Shown here: one piece after another, positions 51,633 to 59,377 of the stretch
How positions within the stretch are numbered: the first letter of the stretch is position 1
How the letters are laid out: each line of letters starts with the position of its first letter
Source: Marivibrio halodurans
GTDB lineage: Bacteria; Pseudomonadota; Alphaproteobacteria; UBA8366; Aestuariispiraceae
Assembly (NCBI RefSeq): GCF_017963645.1
Contig: NZ_JAGMWN010000001.1
Coordinates: 806,001 to 870,000, forward strand
Length of the DNA stretch: 64,000 bases
Direction of reading: 5' to 3'
The notes under the pieces: generated by a model
What the model saw: the letters and a program-made list of their open reading frames with translations, nothing else
Told to the model about the DNA's origin: nothing
Database searches by the model: none
Made by a program: the position numbers and the translations under genes

Positions 51633-52984
51633 TGGGTGGCGGGTGCCCGCGACGGGTCGATGGGCTGATCCACCCGGGACCCGCTTGGCGCCGCCGAGGA
51701 ATTATCCATACCCGACGCCCCCTCATCCGAAGAGGGCATTTCCCCCACATCCTCGACAAGGGGACGCACGAGCCAAGTGGTGGCATCCTCCGACAGGTCG
51801 AGCGTCAGCCCCGCCTGCACCAGCGCCGTTTGCAATTGATAGATGTCACCCACGAATTCCACGGCGAATTCGGCCTCCGTCGTCGTCAGGCGGTCCAGCG
51901 TCACGGATCTGACCGGCGCGGCCCCATCCAGGGCGCGACGCACCATCACCAGATCGCCCAGTTGGTCGAGCGGCGCGCGAACCGCGAGCACCGTCCCCGC
52001 CTGATCATATCGAATCAAATTCTCGCGGGACCATGCCTCCTCCAGCAGCGCGACGGTGCCGTCGACGGCGGCGCCCAACAGCCGCCCCTCCGTCTCGCCC
52101 GGTGCTTCCGCCTCAACGGCGTTCGCGCCCCCCGTGGCGGCGCCATCGGGGGACCCGTCGGGGGAGCCAGCCGTTGCCTCGCCCCCTTCCGGCGGCGGGG
52201 CCGTGAAGCGGGCCTCGGTCCGGTAATCCGGCCAACCGTCCGCCCGCACGCGGATCGCGACGGTGACGGAATCGTTTGCCGCGTCCGGTCTGGCATGAAC
52301 GACAACGGCGCCGCCAGCGGAATAGGCGTCCTCGATCGCCTCCAACGCCCGCGCGTCACCCGCCAGGGCCGCGCTCGCATCGATCGCGGAGATATCGTTC
52401 AAATCGCCGAGAGGCGCGATGATCGGCACCAACCCCTGCGGCGAGGGCGCCCCGAGCCAAGCATCCAGCCATGTATTGCCGCCGAGCCAGAGTACCGGCG
52501 CCTCGCCCGGGCGCTCCAGGACCGGGACGACGACGAGCGGCCGGCTCTCCGTCTCGGCATAGGCGATGCCCTCCCGTTCCAGCAACTCGCCCACGGCGTC
52601 CGCGTTGAAGCGAACCGAAAGCTCCGCCAGATACCGGCCGCCGCCGAACTTCTCCTGCTCGTAGGTGACGTCGCGGATCAGGAATTCGAGCCGATCCGGA
52701 TCCGGCACCGAGACACGCCGCGAATCACCGTCGACGGTCAGCCGCTCGATCAATGTCCGGAAGGCGCGCGCTTTCGCCTCCGCGACACCCGCGCGCTTCG
52801 CGGCCAGATCGTTCTCGCCGGTCGTGTCGACCTCGATGCCGGTAACGGCGAAGAGGTCGCCCGACTGCGCACGCGCCGTCCCGGTGGCCGAAACGATACC
52901 GATCGCGACGACCATCGTCAGGACAGACATCAGAAGCTTCGCCAGCCCATCGGACCCTGGCGTGACGCGAGCCCGCTCCGGCAT
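51629..52984 (-). CDS. DUF2066 domain protein with signal peptide
   Basis: 451 residues from ATG 52984; the frame is open to 53092 without features. A signal sequence or anchor ([20 protein letters not shown] ending ARAQS) precedes the DUF2066 domain, which begins [20 protein letters not shown], then [15 protein letters not shown] Gly/Pro/Glu-rich stretch at about 245-275 leads to a C-terminal region with [20 protein letters not shown]. The function of DUF2066 is not established. It is commonly encoded between purM and hdaA in alphaproteobacteria, as here. Its coupling to hdaA suggests co-expression. Confidence 0.85.
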   Translation of the reverse strand: MPERARVTPGSDGLAKLLMSVLTMVVAIGIVSATGTARAQSGDLFAVTGIEVDTTGENDLAAKRAGVAEAKARAFRTLIERLTVDGDSRRVSVPDPDRLEFLIRDVTYEQEKFGGGRYLAELSVRFNADAVGELLEREGIAYAETESRPLVVVPVLERPGEAPVLWLGGNTWLDAWLGAPSPQGLVPIIAPLGDLNDISAIDASAALAGDARALEAIEDAYSAGGAVVVHARPDAANDSVTVAIRVRADGWPDYRTEARFTAPPPEGGEATAGSPDGSPDGAATGGANAVEAEAPGETEGRLLGAAVDGTVALLEEAWSRENLIRYDQAGTVLAVRAPLDQLGDLVMVRRALDGAAPVRSVTLDRLTTTEAEFAVEFVGDIYQLQTALVQAGLTLDLSEDATTWLVRPLVEDVGEMPSSDEGASGMDNSSAAPSGSRVDQPIDPSRAPATQ

Positions 52985-53060
52985 TGCAAATCGCTCCCTT
53001 TCGACTATGGTCCCCGCGCCTCTCACCCAAGTGTGCGCACGACAGCGCGAGGTTGCCAGA

Positions 53061-54194
53061 GTGGACCCTAACGAACCAAGCTCCCAAGACAAGCCCGAAC
53101 GTGGCCCCGGTGACGCCCGCGGTCCAGCGACCGGCGGTGGAAACGACCGTCTGACCTACGCGGATGCCGGGGTCGATATCGATGCGGGCAACCGCCTTGT
53201 CGATCGCATCAAGCCCTTGGCCAAGGCAACGGCCCGGGCCGGCGCGGCCGGCGGGCTTGGCGGGTTCGGCGCGCTGTTCGACACCAAGGCGGCGGGTTTC
53301 GTCGACCCCGTTCTGGTCGCCGGGACGGACGGCGTGGGCACCAAGCTCAAATTGGCCATAGAGGCGAACAAGCACGACACGGTCGGCATCGACCTTGTCG
53401 CCATGTGCGTCAACGACCTCGTCGTGCAAGGGGCGGAACCGCTTTTCTTCCTCGACTATTTCGCGACCGGAAAGCTCGCCGTCGATACCGCCGCCGATGT
53501 GGTCGCCGGGATCGCCGAGGGCTGCAAGCAGGCGAATTGCGCGCTGATCGGCGGCGAGACGGCCGAGATGCCGGGCATGTATGCCGACGGGCACTACGAT
53601 CTCGCCGGTTTCTCCGTCGGCGCGGTGGAACGCGACCGCCTGATCGATGGCGGGCGCACGGCCGCGGGCGATATCCTGCTGGGCCTGGAATCGAGCGGCC
53701 CGCATTCCAACGGGTACAGTCTGGTTCGCCGGATCGTGGAACGTAGCCACCTGACACTCGACGACGAGGCGCCGTTCCAGCCGGGATCGAGCCTGGGCGC
53801 CGCGCTGCTGACCCCGACCCGGATCTATGTCCGCGCCTGCCTGGAGGCGATCGCCGCCAGCGGCACCGGGGTGCATGCGCTTTGCCATATCACCGGCGGG
53901 GGGTTCTACGAGAACCTGCCGCGCGTCATGGGCGACACCCTGGCCTGCCGGGTGGCGCGGCGCTGGACGCCGCCGCCCGTCTTCGACTGGCTGGCCGAAA
54001 CCGGCCGGGTCGAGGCGCACGAGATGCACCGTACCTTCAATTGCGGCATCGGCATGGTGCTGGCCGTCGCGCCGGACAGCGTGGCGCCGGTTACCGCCGC
54101 GCTGGAAGCCGCCGGGGAACGGGTGCATGCGATCGGCGAACTCGCCCCACGGGGCGACGGTCCGGCCGTCACCATCGCCGGCATCGACGATTGA
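53061..54194 (+). CDS. purM: Phosphoribosylformylglycinamidine cyclo-ligase PurM
   Basis: 377 residues from GTG 53061, with GAGG about nine bases upstream. Makes aminoimidazole ribotide in purine synthesis. The core begins after a 33-residue Pro/Gly-rich extension at [23 protein letters not shown]-binding motifs are [24 protein letters not shown] and [20 protein letters not shown]. The C-terminal part has [13 protein letters not shown]. It diverges from the DUF2066 gene with only 76 bases between and is followed 11 bases later by purN. Confidence 0.96.
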   Translation: MDPNEPSSQDKPERGPGDARGPATGGGNDRLTYADAGVDIDAGNRLVDRIKPLAKATARAGAAGGLGGFGALFDTKAAGFVDPVLVAGTDGVGTKLKLAIEANKHDTVGIDLVAMCVNDLVVQGAEPLFFLDYFATGKLAVDTAADVVAGIAEGCKQANCALIGGETAEMPGMYADGHYDLAGFSVGAVERDRLIDGGRTAAGDILLGLESSGPHSNGYSLVRRIVERSHLTLDDEAPFQPGSSLGAALLTPTRIYVRACLEAIAASGTGVHALCHITGGGFYENLPRVMGDTLACRVARRWTPPPVFDWLAETGRVEAHEMHRTFNCGIGMVLAVAPDSVAPVTAALEAAGERVHAIGELAPRGDGPAVTIAGIDD

Positions 54195-54205
54195 CGGCGG
54201 GCGGG

Positions 54206-54877
54206 GTGAGGAACGGCGGGCGCCTCAAGGTCGGCGTCCTGCTCTCGGGCGGGGGGACGAACCTTCAAGCCCTGATAGACGCCTGCGCGGCGCCGGGCTT
54301 TCCGGCCGAAATCGCGCTCGTCCTCTCCAATAAGGCCGAGGCTTATGGGCTGGAGCGCGCGCGCCGCGCCGGCATTCCGACCACCGTCGTCGACCACCGC
54401 CCCTTTCCCGACCGCCCCAGCTTCGAGCGTGAAATCGACCGCGCGCTGGCGGATGCGGGCGTGGAATGCGTGTGTCTGGCCGGCTTCCTGCGCGTACTGA
54501 CGGAGGGCTTCGTCGAGAGATGGCATGACCGGATGCTGAACATCCACCCCTCCCTGCTGCCGGCCTACAAGGGGTTGGAAACCCATGCGCGCGCATTGGC
54601 CGACGGCGTGGCGATTCATGGCTGCACGGTGCATTTCGTGCGGCCCGCGCTCGATGACGGCCCATTGATCGCGCAGGCGGAGGTGCCGGTGCATCCCGGC
54701 GACGATCCGGCCATGCTCGCCGCCCGGGTACTGACCCGCGAGCATGAAATCTATCCGCTGGCGCTCCGGCTGATGGGCGAGGGGCGGCTTTCGGTCGAAG
54801 GCGAAACGTGCCTAATCGACGGACACCCCGGTCCGATGCGTCTGCGCTGGAACGATGCGCCGCCGATCGGCGGATAA
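54206..54877 (+). CDS. purN: Phosphoribosylglycinamide formyltransferase PurN
   Basis: 223 residues from GTG 54206; an in-frame TTG at 54191 overlapping the purM stop is an alternative. Transfers formyl from N10-formyl-THF to GAR. Motifs: VLLSGGGTNLQALIDAC at the start, CLAGFLRVLT, NIHPSLLPAYKGLETHARAL (catalytic Asn and His) and DDGPLIAQAEVPV (catalytic Asp). Standard length. It shares the purM transcript. It is the housekeeping member of the formyltransferase fold, unlike the two in the flagellar region. Confidence 0.96.
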   Translation: MRNGGRLKVGVLLSGGGTNLQALIDACAAPGFPAEIALVLSNKAEAYGLERARRAGIPTTVVDHRPFPDRPSFEREIDRALADAGVECVCLAGFLRVLTEGFVERWHDRMLNIHPSLLPAYKGLETHARALADGVAIHGCTVHFVRPALDDGPLIAQAEVPVHPGDDPAMLAARVLTREHEIYPLALRLMGEGRLSVEGETCLIDGHPGPMRLRWNDAPPIGG

Positions 54878-55008
54878 CGGCGTTTCCCCTCTTGAGGCTC
54901 GGGCTCGCCTGGGTACAATCGCACCGACAAGACGAGGGGCGCCGCGCGCATGCGGGTCGCCCAGGGATTACGCGGCACTACCGCGCATCTTCGGGGGAAA
55001 GGGATACA

Positions 55009-55152
55009 ATGACCATGGCGCATGACGACTTGGAATTCACCCGCGCGCCGCGGGAGAACCTGCGAACCTATGAGCAGGTGAAGCGCACCATCGCGATGGC
55101 GGTCGTCGCCGTCGTGATCCTGCTGCTGATGATGGCCGCCTTCCTGGTGTAG
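55009..55152 (+). CDS. Small single-helix membrane protein (cytochrome aa3 subunit IV-like)
   Basis: 47 residues from ATG 55009, preceded by GGGGGAAAGGG. A charged 28-residue N-terminus (EFTRAPRENLRTYEQVKRTI) leads to one membrane helix, VAVVILLLMMAAFLV, at the very C-terminus. This resembles the short bacterial aa3-type cytochrome c oxidase subunit IV family, but the similarity is only in size and layout. A start at 55015 would also fit. It is followed by a strong terminator. Confidence 0.6.
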   Translation: MTMAHDDLEFTRAPRENLRTYEQVKRTIAMAVVAVVILLLMMAAFLV

Positions 55153-55190
55153 CCGCCGCGTGCGGGCGCGTACGTAACCGCGGACAAAGA

Positions 55191-55224
55191 AAAACGCCGC
55201 CCTCCCGATGGAAGGCGGCGTTTT
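55191..55224. terminator. Bidirectional terminator between small membrane gene and ndk
   Basis: AAAACGCCGCC (55191-55201) pairs perfectly with GGCGGCGTTTT (55214-55224) around a 12-base loop. A- and T-runs close the stem, so it works on both strands, ending the two convergent genes. Confidence 0.93.
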
Positions 55225-55272
55225 CATATCCGGGTTCTTGTCCGGCCGGGTATCCCGACGCGGCGGATGCCG

Positions 55273-55695
55273 TCAGCCGACGATCTCGGTCCCCGCGAAG
55301 AAATAGGCGATCTCGATCGCCGCGTTTTCCGGCGAATCGGAACCGTGAACCGAATTCGCCTCGACCGACTCGCCATAGAGCTTGCGGATCGTGCCCTCAT
55401 CGGCATTGGCGGGGTTCGTCGCGCCCATGACCTCGCGGTTCTTCGGCACGGCGCCCTCGCCCTCCAGCACCTGGACCACGACCGGGCCCGAGGTCATGAA
55501 GGCGACCAATTCATTGAAGAAGGAGCGCTCCTTATGGACGGCGTAGAAGGTCTCCGCCTGCTCCTTGGTGAGCCAGAGCCGCTTCTGCGCGATGATGCGC
55601 AGACCCGCGTCCTCCAGCATGGCGTTGATCTTGCCGGTCAGGTTGCGCCGCGTGGCGTCCGGCTTGATGATCGACAGGGTGCGTTCGGTGGCCAT
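55273..55695 (-). CDS. ndk: Nucleoside diphosphate kinase
   Basis: 140 residues from ATG 55695 ([20 protein letters not shown]). Transfers phosphate between nucleoside di- and triphosphates through a phospho-His. The active site His is in [12 protein letters not shown] (about 117). [20 protein letters not shown] and [14 protein letters not shown] are standard. The family length is exact. It is transcribed alone, diverging from the ABC-F gene. Confidence 0.97.
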   Translation of the reverse strand: MATERTLSIIKPDATRRNLTGKINAMLEDAGLRIIAQKRLWLTKEQAETFYAVHKERSFFNELVAFMTSGPVVVQVLEGEGAVPKNREVMGATNPANADEGTIRKLYGESVEANSVHGSDSPENAAIEIAYFFAGTEIVG

Positions 55696-55938
55696 CGTTC
55701 TCCGTATCCCGTCAGTCTTGCTATGATGCCGATTGGCTAGCGTTCGAAAATCGCTGAGGGATGGCGCCGGCCTAATGCCGGCCGCCCCGCCCCCCGGTTG
55801 AGCCGCGCGCCTTATAGACGCCGCGCCCCAGTGGGGCAAGCCCTGCGAGCCCGAACCGCCAACCGGCCGGGCGTGGCCGGCGGGCGCCGCGCAGGATGCT
55901 TCTCAAACCGGGGCCAAGCTGCTATCTCCCGCCGCATC

Positions 55939-57870
55939 ATGCTGATCTTGCGCGACATCACGATGCGGGTGGGCGGCCGTGTCCTTCTGGACGGCGCATC
56001 GGCCCAAATTCCGGACGGCCACCGGGTCGGTCTCGTCGGCCGGAACGGGACCGGCAAGACGACTCTGCTTCGCCTGATCCTGGGCGAGATCGCGGCCGAC
56101 GGCGGTGATATCCGCGTCGGCAACCGCGAGACCGTCGGCACCGTCGCGCAGGAAGCGCCGGCGGACGACCGCACGCCGATCGACCATGTGCTGGCTGCCG
56201 ACCGGCGGCTGGCGGAACTGACCCGGGCGGCGGAGACCGAAACCGACCCCAACCGCATCGGTGAATTGCACGCGCGCCTTGCCGATCTCGGCGCGCACCG
56301 GGCGGAAGCGCGGGCGGCACGCATCCTGGCCGGGCTCGGCTTCGACGACGCGGCGCAACGCCGCCCCGTCTCCACCTATTCCGGCGGCTGGCGCATGCGC
56401 GTCGCGCTCGCCGGCGCGCTCTTCGCGGAGCCGGACATCCTGCTGCTCGACGAACCGACCAACCATCTCGACCTGGAAAGCGCGCTGTGGCTGGAGAGCT
56501 ATCTGCTCAGCTATCCGCGCACGCTGATCCTGGTCAGCCACGATCGCGGGCTGCTCAATCGCATCCCGACGGAAATCCTGCATCTGAATGAGCAGCGGCT
56601 CGCCCTCTATACCGGCGGCTATGACGATTTCGAGGCGTTGCGGCGCGAGCAGCAGGCGCATCAGCGCGCTCTCGCCAACAAGCAGGAAGCCCAGCGCCAG
56701 CATATCATGAGTTTCGTCGATCGCTTCCGCTACAAGGCCTCCAAGGCCCGTCAGGCGCAATCGCGCCTGAAGATGCTGGAGCGCATGCAGCCGATCGCGC
56801 TGGCGGCGGAGGACCCGACCATCGCCTTCAACCTGCCGAAGCCCGACATCCTGCCGCCGCCGATCCTGACGCTGGAGGATGCGAGCGCCGGCTACGACCC
56901 CGCGAATCCGGTGCTGCGCGCGCTCAACCTGCGCATCGACATGGACGACCGCATCGCGCTGCTGGGCGCGAACGGCAACGGCAAGACGACGCTGCTCAAG
57001 CTCTTCGCCGGCAAGCTGAAGCCGCTCGACGGGCGGGTGCGGAAATCCTCGAAGCTGGAGGTTGGATACTTCGCTCAGAACGCGACGGAGGAGTTGGACA
57101 CGCATCTCTCCGCCCTGGAGCAACTTCAAGCGCTGGAGCCGATGGCGACCGAAACCAAGTTGCGGGCGCATCTGGGCCGCTTCGGCTTTCCCCAGGCGAT
57201 GGCGGATACCCGCATCGCCAAGCTGTCCGGCGGGGAGAAGGCACGTCTCGCGCTCGCCCTCATCTGCCGGCGGAGCCCGCATCTCCTGCTGATGGACGAG
57301 CCGACGAACCATCTGGACATCGACAGCCGTCAGGCGCTGATCGAGGCGCTGGCCGCCTATGAAGGCGCCGTCGTCATCGTCACCCATGACCCCTATCTGG
57401 TCGACGCGACGGCGGATCGGTTGTGGATCGTGCGCGACGGCGACTGCCGGCCCTTCGACGGCGACACCAACGACTATCGCCAGATGCTGGAGCGGGAGCG
57501 TCGCTCCGCACGCGCGGCGGAGAAATCCGCCGCCGCGAAGCCACCCTCCCCGTTGTCCGAGCCCCCCCACCCCACCCCGGAGCCTCCGAAACGGGACCGG
57601 CGCGGCCGGGCCGAGCAACGTCAGAAGGTCGCCCCGCTACGCAAGGCCGCGAAGGATCTGGAAGGCAGGCTCGAGAAGCTGTCGGCGGAAAAGGACAGGA
57701 TCGACGCCCGCCTCGCCGACCCCGCCACCTATGAGGGGGAAAGCAAGGCGATCGACGAGCTAAACCGCCTCTCCGCCGATCTGGCGCGCGCGATCGAGAA
57801 GACGGAAGAGGCATGGTTCGCCGCCCAGGAGGCGCTGGAGCAGGCGAACGGCGGCGCGGCGGCGCAATAG
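55939..57870 (+). CDS. ABC-F family ATPase (YheS/Uup-like)
   Basis: 643 residues from ATG 55939 (MLILRDITMRVGGRVLL); the frame is open to 55798. It has two fused ATPase domains and no membrane part. Domain 1 has Walker A GRNGTGKT (about 36), signature SGGW and LLLDEPTNHLD. Domain 2 has GANGNGKT, signature LSGGEKARLALAL and LLMDEPTNHLD. An inter-domain linker (FRYKASKARQAQSRLKMLER) and a C-terminal coiled coil (DLEGRLEKLSAEKDRIDARL) are typical of ABC-F proteins, which act on ribosomes. No resistance function can be assigned. Confidence 0.93.
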   Translation: MLILRDITMRVGGRVLLDGASAQIPDGHRVGLVGRNGTGKTTLLRLILGEIAADGGDIRVGNRETVGTVAQEAPADDRTPIDHVLAADRRLAELTRAAETETDPNRIGELHARLADLGAHRAEARAARILAGLGFDDAAQRRPVSTYSGGWRMRVALAGALFAEPDILLLDEPTNHLDLESALWLESYLLSYPRTLILVSHDRGLLNRIPTEILHLNEQRLALYTGGYDDFEALRREQQAHQRALANKQEAQRQHIMSFVDRFRYKASKARQAQSRLKMLERMQPIALAAEDPTIAFNLPKPDILPPPILTLEDASAGYDPANPVLRALNLRIDMDDRIALLGANGNGKTTLLKLFAGKLKPLDGRVRKSSKLEVGYFAQNATEELDTHLSALEQLQALEPMATETKLRAHLGRFGFPQAMADTRIAKLSGGEKARLALALICRRSPHLLLMDEPTNHLDIDSRQALIEALAAYEGAVVIVTHDPYLVDATADRLWIVRDGDCRPFDGDTNDYRQMLERERRSARAAEKSAAAKPPSPLSEPPHPTPEPPKRDRRGRAEQRQKVAPLRKAAKDLEGRLEKLSAEKDRIDARLADPATYEGESKAIDELNRLSADLARAIEKTEEAWFAAQEALEQANGGAAAQ

Positions 57871-57999
57871 CCACCGCCCCCCCTCACGCATCGCTCGCGG
57901 ATATTGACATCCGCGCGAGACGGCCGATTGCCGCTTGGCCCGATGCGGAAGGCGCGCGAAACTCCTTCCTTCAAGAAACCCCGCCGAAGCGAGGACCCC

Positions 58000-58470
58000 A
58001 TGACGACTGTCGCGATACCTATTCGCCTTCTGGCCGGCGTGCTGGCGCTTTCCTGCCTGATCCTCGCCCCGCCCGCCGCCCGGGCCGACAAGGTCAATCA
58101 AAGCCTGTTGGGCGGCGTTGCGATCGAGGGAACGGACCCCGTCGCCTATTTCACCGAGAGCCGCCCGGTCGAAGGGTCGAGCGATTTCAGCGTCGAATGG
58201 AACGGTGCCGAATGGCACTTCGCCAGCGCCGAGAACCGCGCCCTGTTCGAGGCCGACCCGGAGAAATACGCCCCCGCCTATGGCGGCTATTGCGCCTGGG
58301 CGGTGAGCCAGGGCAAGACGGCCGGCATCGATCCCGAGGCCTGGAAAATCGTCGATGACCGCCTCTATCTGAACTACAACGAGTCGGTTCAGAGTACTTG
58401 GGAGGAGGATATCCCCGGCAATATCCGCAAGGCGGACGAAAACTGGCCGGTGATCGAGAAGGACCTCTGA
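58000..58470 (+). CDS. YHS-domain exported protein
   Basis: 156 residues from ATG 58000, with GCGAGGA upstream. A Sec signal peptide (VLALSCLILAPPAARA, cleavage after ARA) precedes one YHS domain: VAIEGTDPVAYFTESRPVEG, then WHFASAENRALFEADPEKYA and YGGYCAWAVSQGK. YHS domains are thought to bind metals or sit near metal-handling proteins; the role here is unknown. The downstream gene converges on it with a 30-base gap. Confidence 0.87.
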   Translation: MTTVAIPIRLLAGVLALSCLILAPPAARADKVNQSLLGGVAIEGTDPVAYFTESRPVEGSSDFSVEWNGAEWHFASAENRALFEADPEKYAPAYGGYCAWAVSQGKTAGIDPEAWKIVDDRLYLNYNESVQSTWEEDIPGNIRKADENWPVIEKDL

Positions 58471-58500
58471 CCTCCGTTCCCTTGCAAGCCGTGCGGCCGA

Positions 58501-59184
58501 TCAGAAGGCCAGCAACGCATCCGCCTCGGCCGCTTCCTCCGCCGTCCATTGGCGCACCGGCGTCGGCGCGGCCGACCCGTCCAGCGGGATGAACGTTCCC
58601 TCCCCCGGCGCGTCGAGCGTGACGGAGCCGAACGTGTTCGTCACCGCGATCGCGCCCGCGCGGATCTGAAATCCGATATGCGAGGTGCCGGGCGGCATGC
58701 CGACGGTCAATTCACCGCCGACGAACTCCGTCCCCCGAATGCCGATGGTCGCCACCGGCGTATTGCCGGTGAACCCGCCCGGGTTGGACGCGCCGGATGC
58801 GCCCGATATGAACTTGTAGACGCCGGTCAGGAAATTCAGCGCCTGCCGGTTTGAGGCCGCCGCGCCATCCTCCGCCGAGTAAACGAATTCGTCGATGACG
58901 ACCGTTGCGTTCGCGCTGAGAGTCAAACGAGAGGAATCGGTGAAACGAACGAGCACGCGCCCCGCCTCCCCGGTCTCGATCCTGTCCCCCACATAGATGA
59001 CGGCGCCCCGCGCCAGGGTCTGCACCGCGCCATTGCCGCCGGCGCGGGTCACATCGCCCGCCTGACGCTCGATCACGCCGGCCACCTGCTGGGCACGCGC
59101 CGGCACCGTGCAGAGCGTCAAGACGATCGATACAAGGGCGCAAATAACCGCCGCCACCCGAACCGCACCATGCACCCGTGGCAA
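58501..59184 (-). CDS. FecR-domain exported protein
   Basis: 227 residues from a TTG at 59184, chosen because GGGAGG lies five bases upstream; the frame is open to 59250. A signal peptide (AAVICALVSIVLTLCTVPARA) precedes the FecR-like beta domain: ARGAVIYVGDRIETGEAGRV, then VRFTDSSRLTLSANATVVID. A conserved TPVATIGIRGTEF follows. This is the exported FecR-like type without the N-terminal anti-sigma part, so it is not obviously an iron-signalling protein. It lies downstream of rne on the same strand, separated by a hairpin terminator. Confidence 0.85.
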   Translation of the reverse strand: MPRVHGAVRVAAVICALVSIVLTLCTVPARAQQVAGVIERQAGDVTRAGGNGAVQTLARGAVIYVGDRIETGEAGRVLVRFTDSSRLTLSANATVVIDEFVYSAEDGAAASNRQALNFLTGVYKFISGASGASNPGGFTGNTPVATIGIRGTEFVGGELTVGMPPGTSHIGFQIRAGAIAVTNTFGSVTLDAPGEGTFIPLDGSAAPTPVRQWTAEEAAEADALLAF

Positions 59185-59288
59185 GAGCGCCTCCCATTTC
59201 CCACCGCGCGACGCTCCCAGCGCGCCGACACGGGTAAAGCAAGAATTCAACGCGGCCCAGGCTTTTCACCCGTATCCGCCCGGTACGA

Positions 59289-59320
59289 CAAACCCCTCTT
59301 CCCGGAAGAAGAGGGGTTTG
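59289..59320 (-). terminator. Hairpin terminator after rne
   Basis: CAAACCCCTCTTC (59289-59301) pairs perfectly with GAAGAGGGGTTTG (59308-59320) around CCGGAA. The 13-bp stem lies 58 bases after the rne stop and about 105 bases before the FecR gene. T residues are part of the stem end, and no long T-tract follows. Confidence 0.7.
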
Positions 59321-59377
59321 CGCACGGTAGATCGAATCCGCACGGAACGAAACCGACGTCCCCGCGAAAATACCCCT

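Noticed and set aside
57897-57914. GCGGAT-ATTGAC-ATCCGC hairpin after the ABC-F gene as a terminator
   Set aside because: Only six base pairs and followed by GCGAGA rather than T residues.
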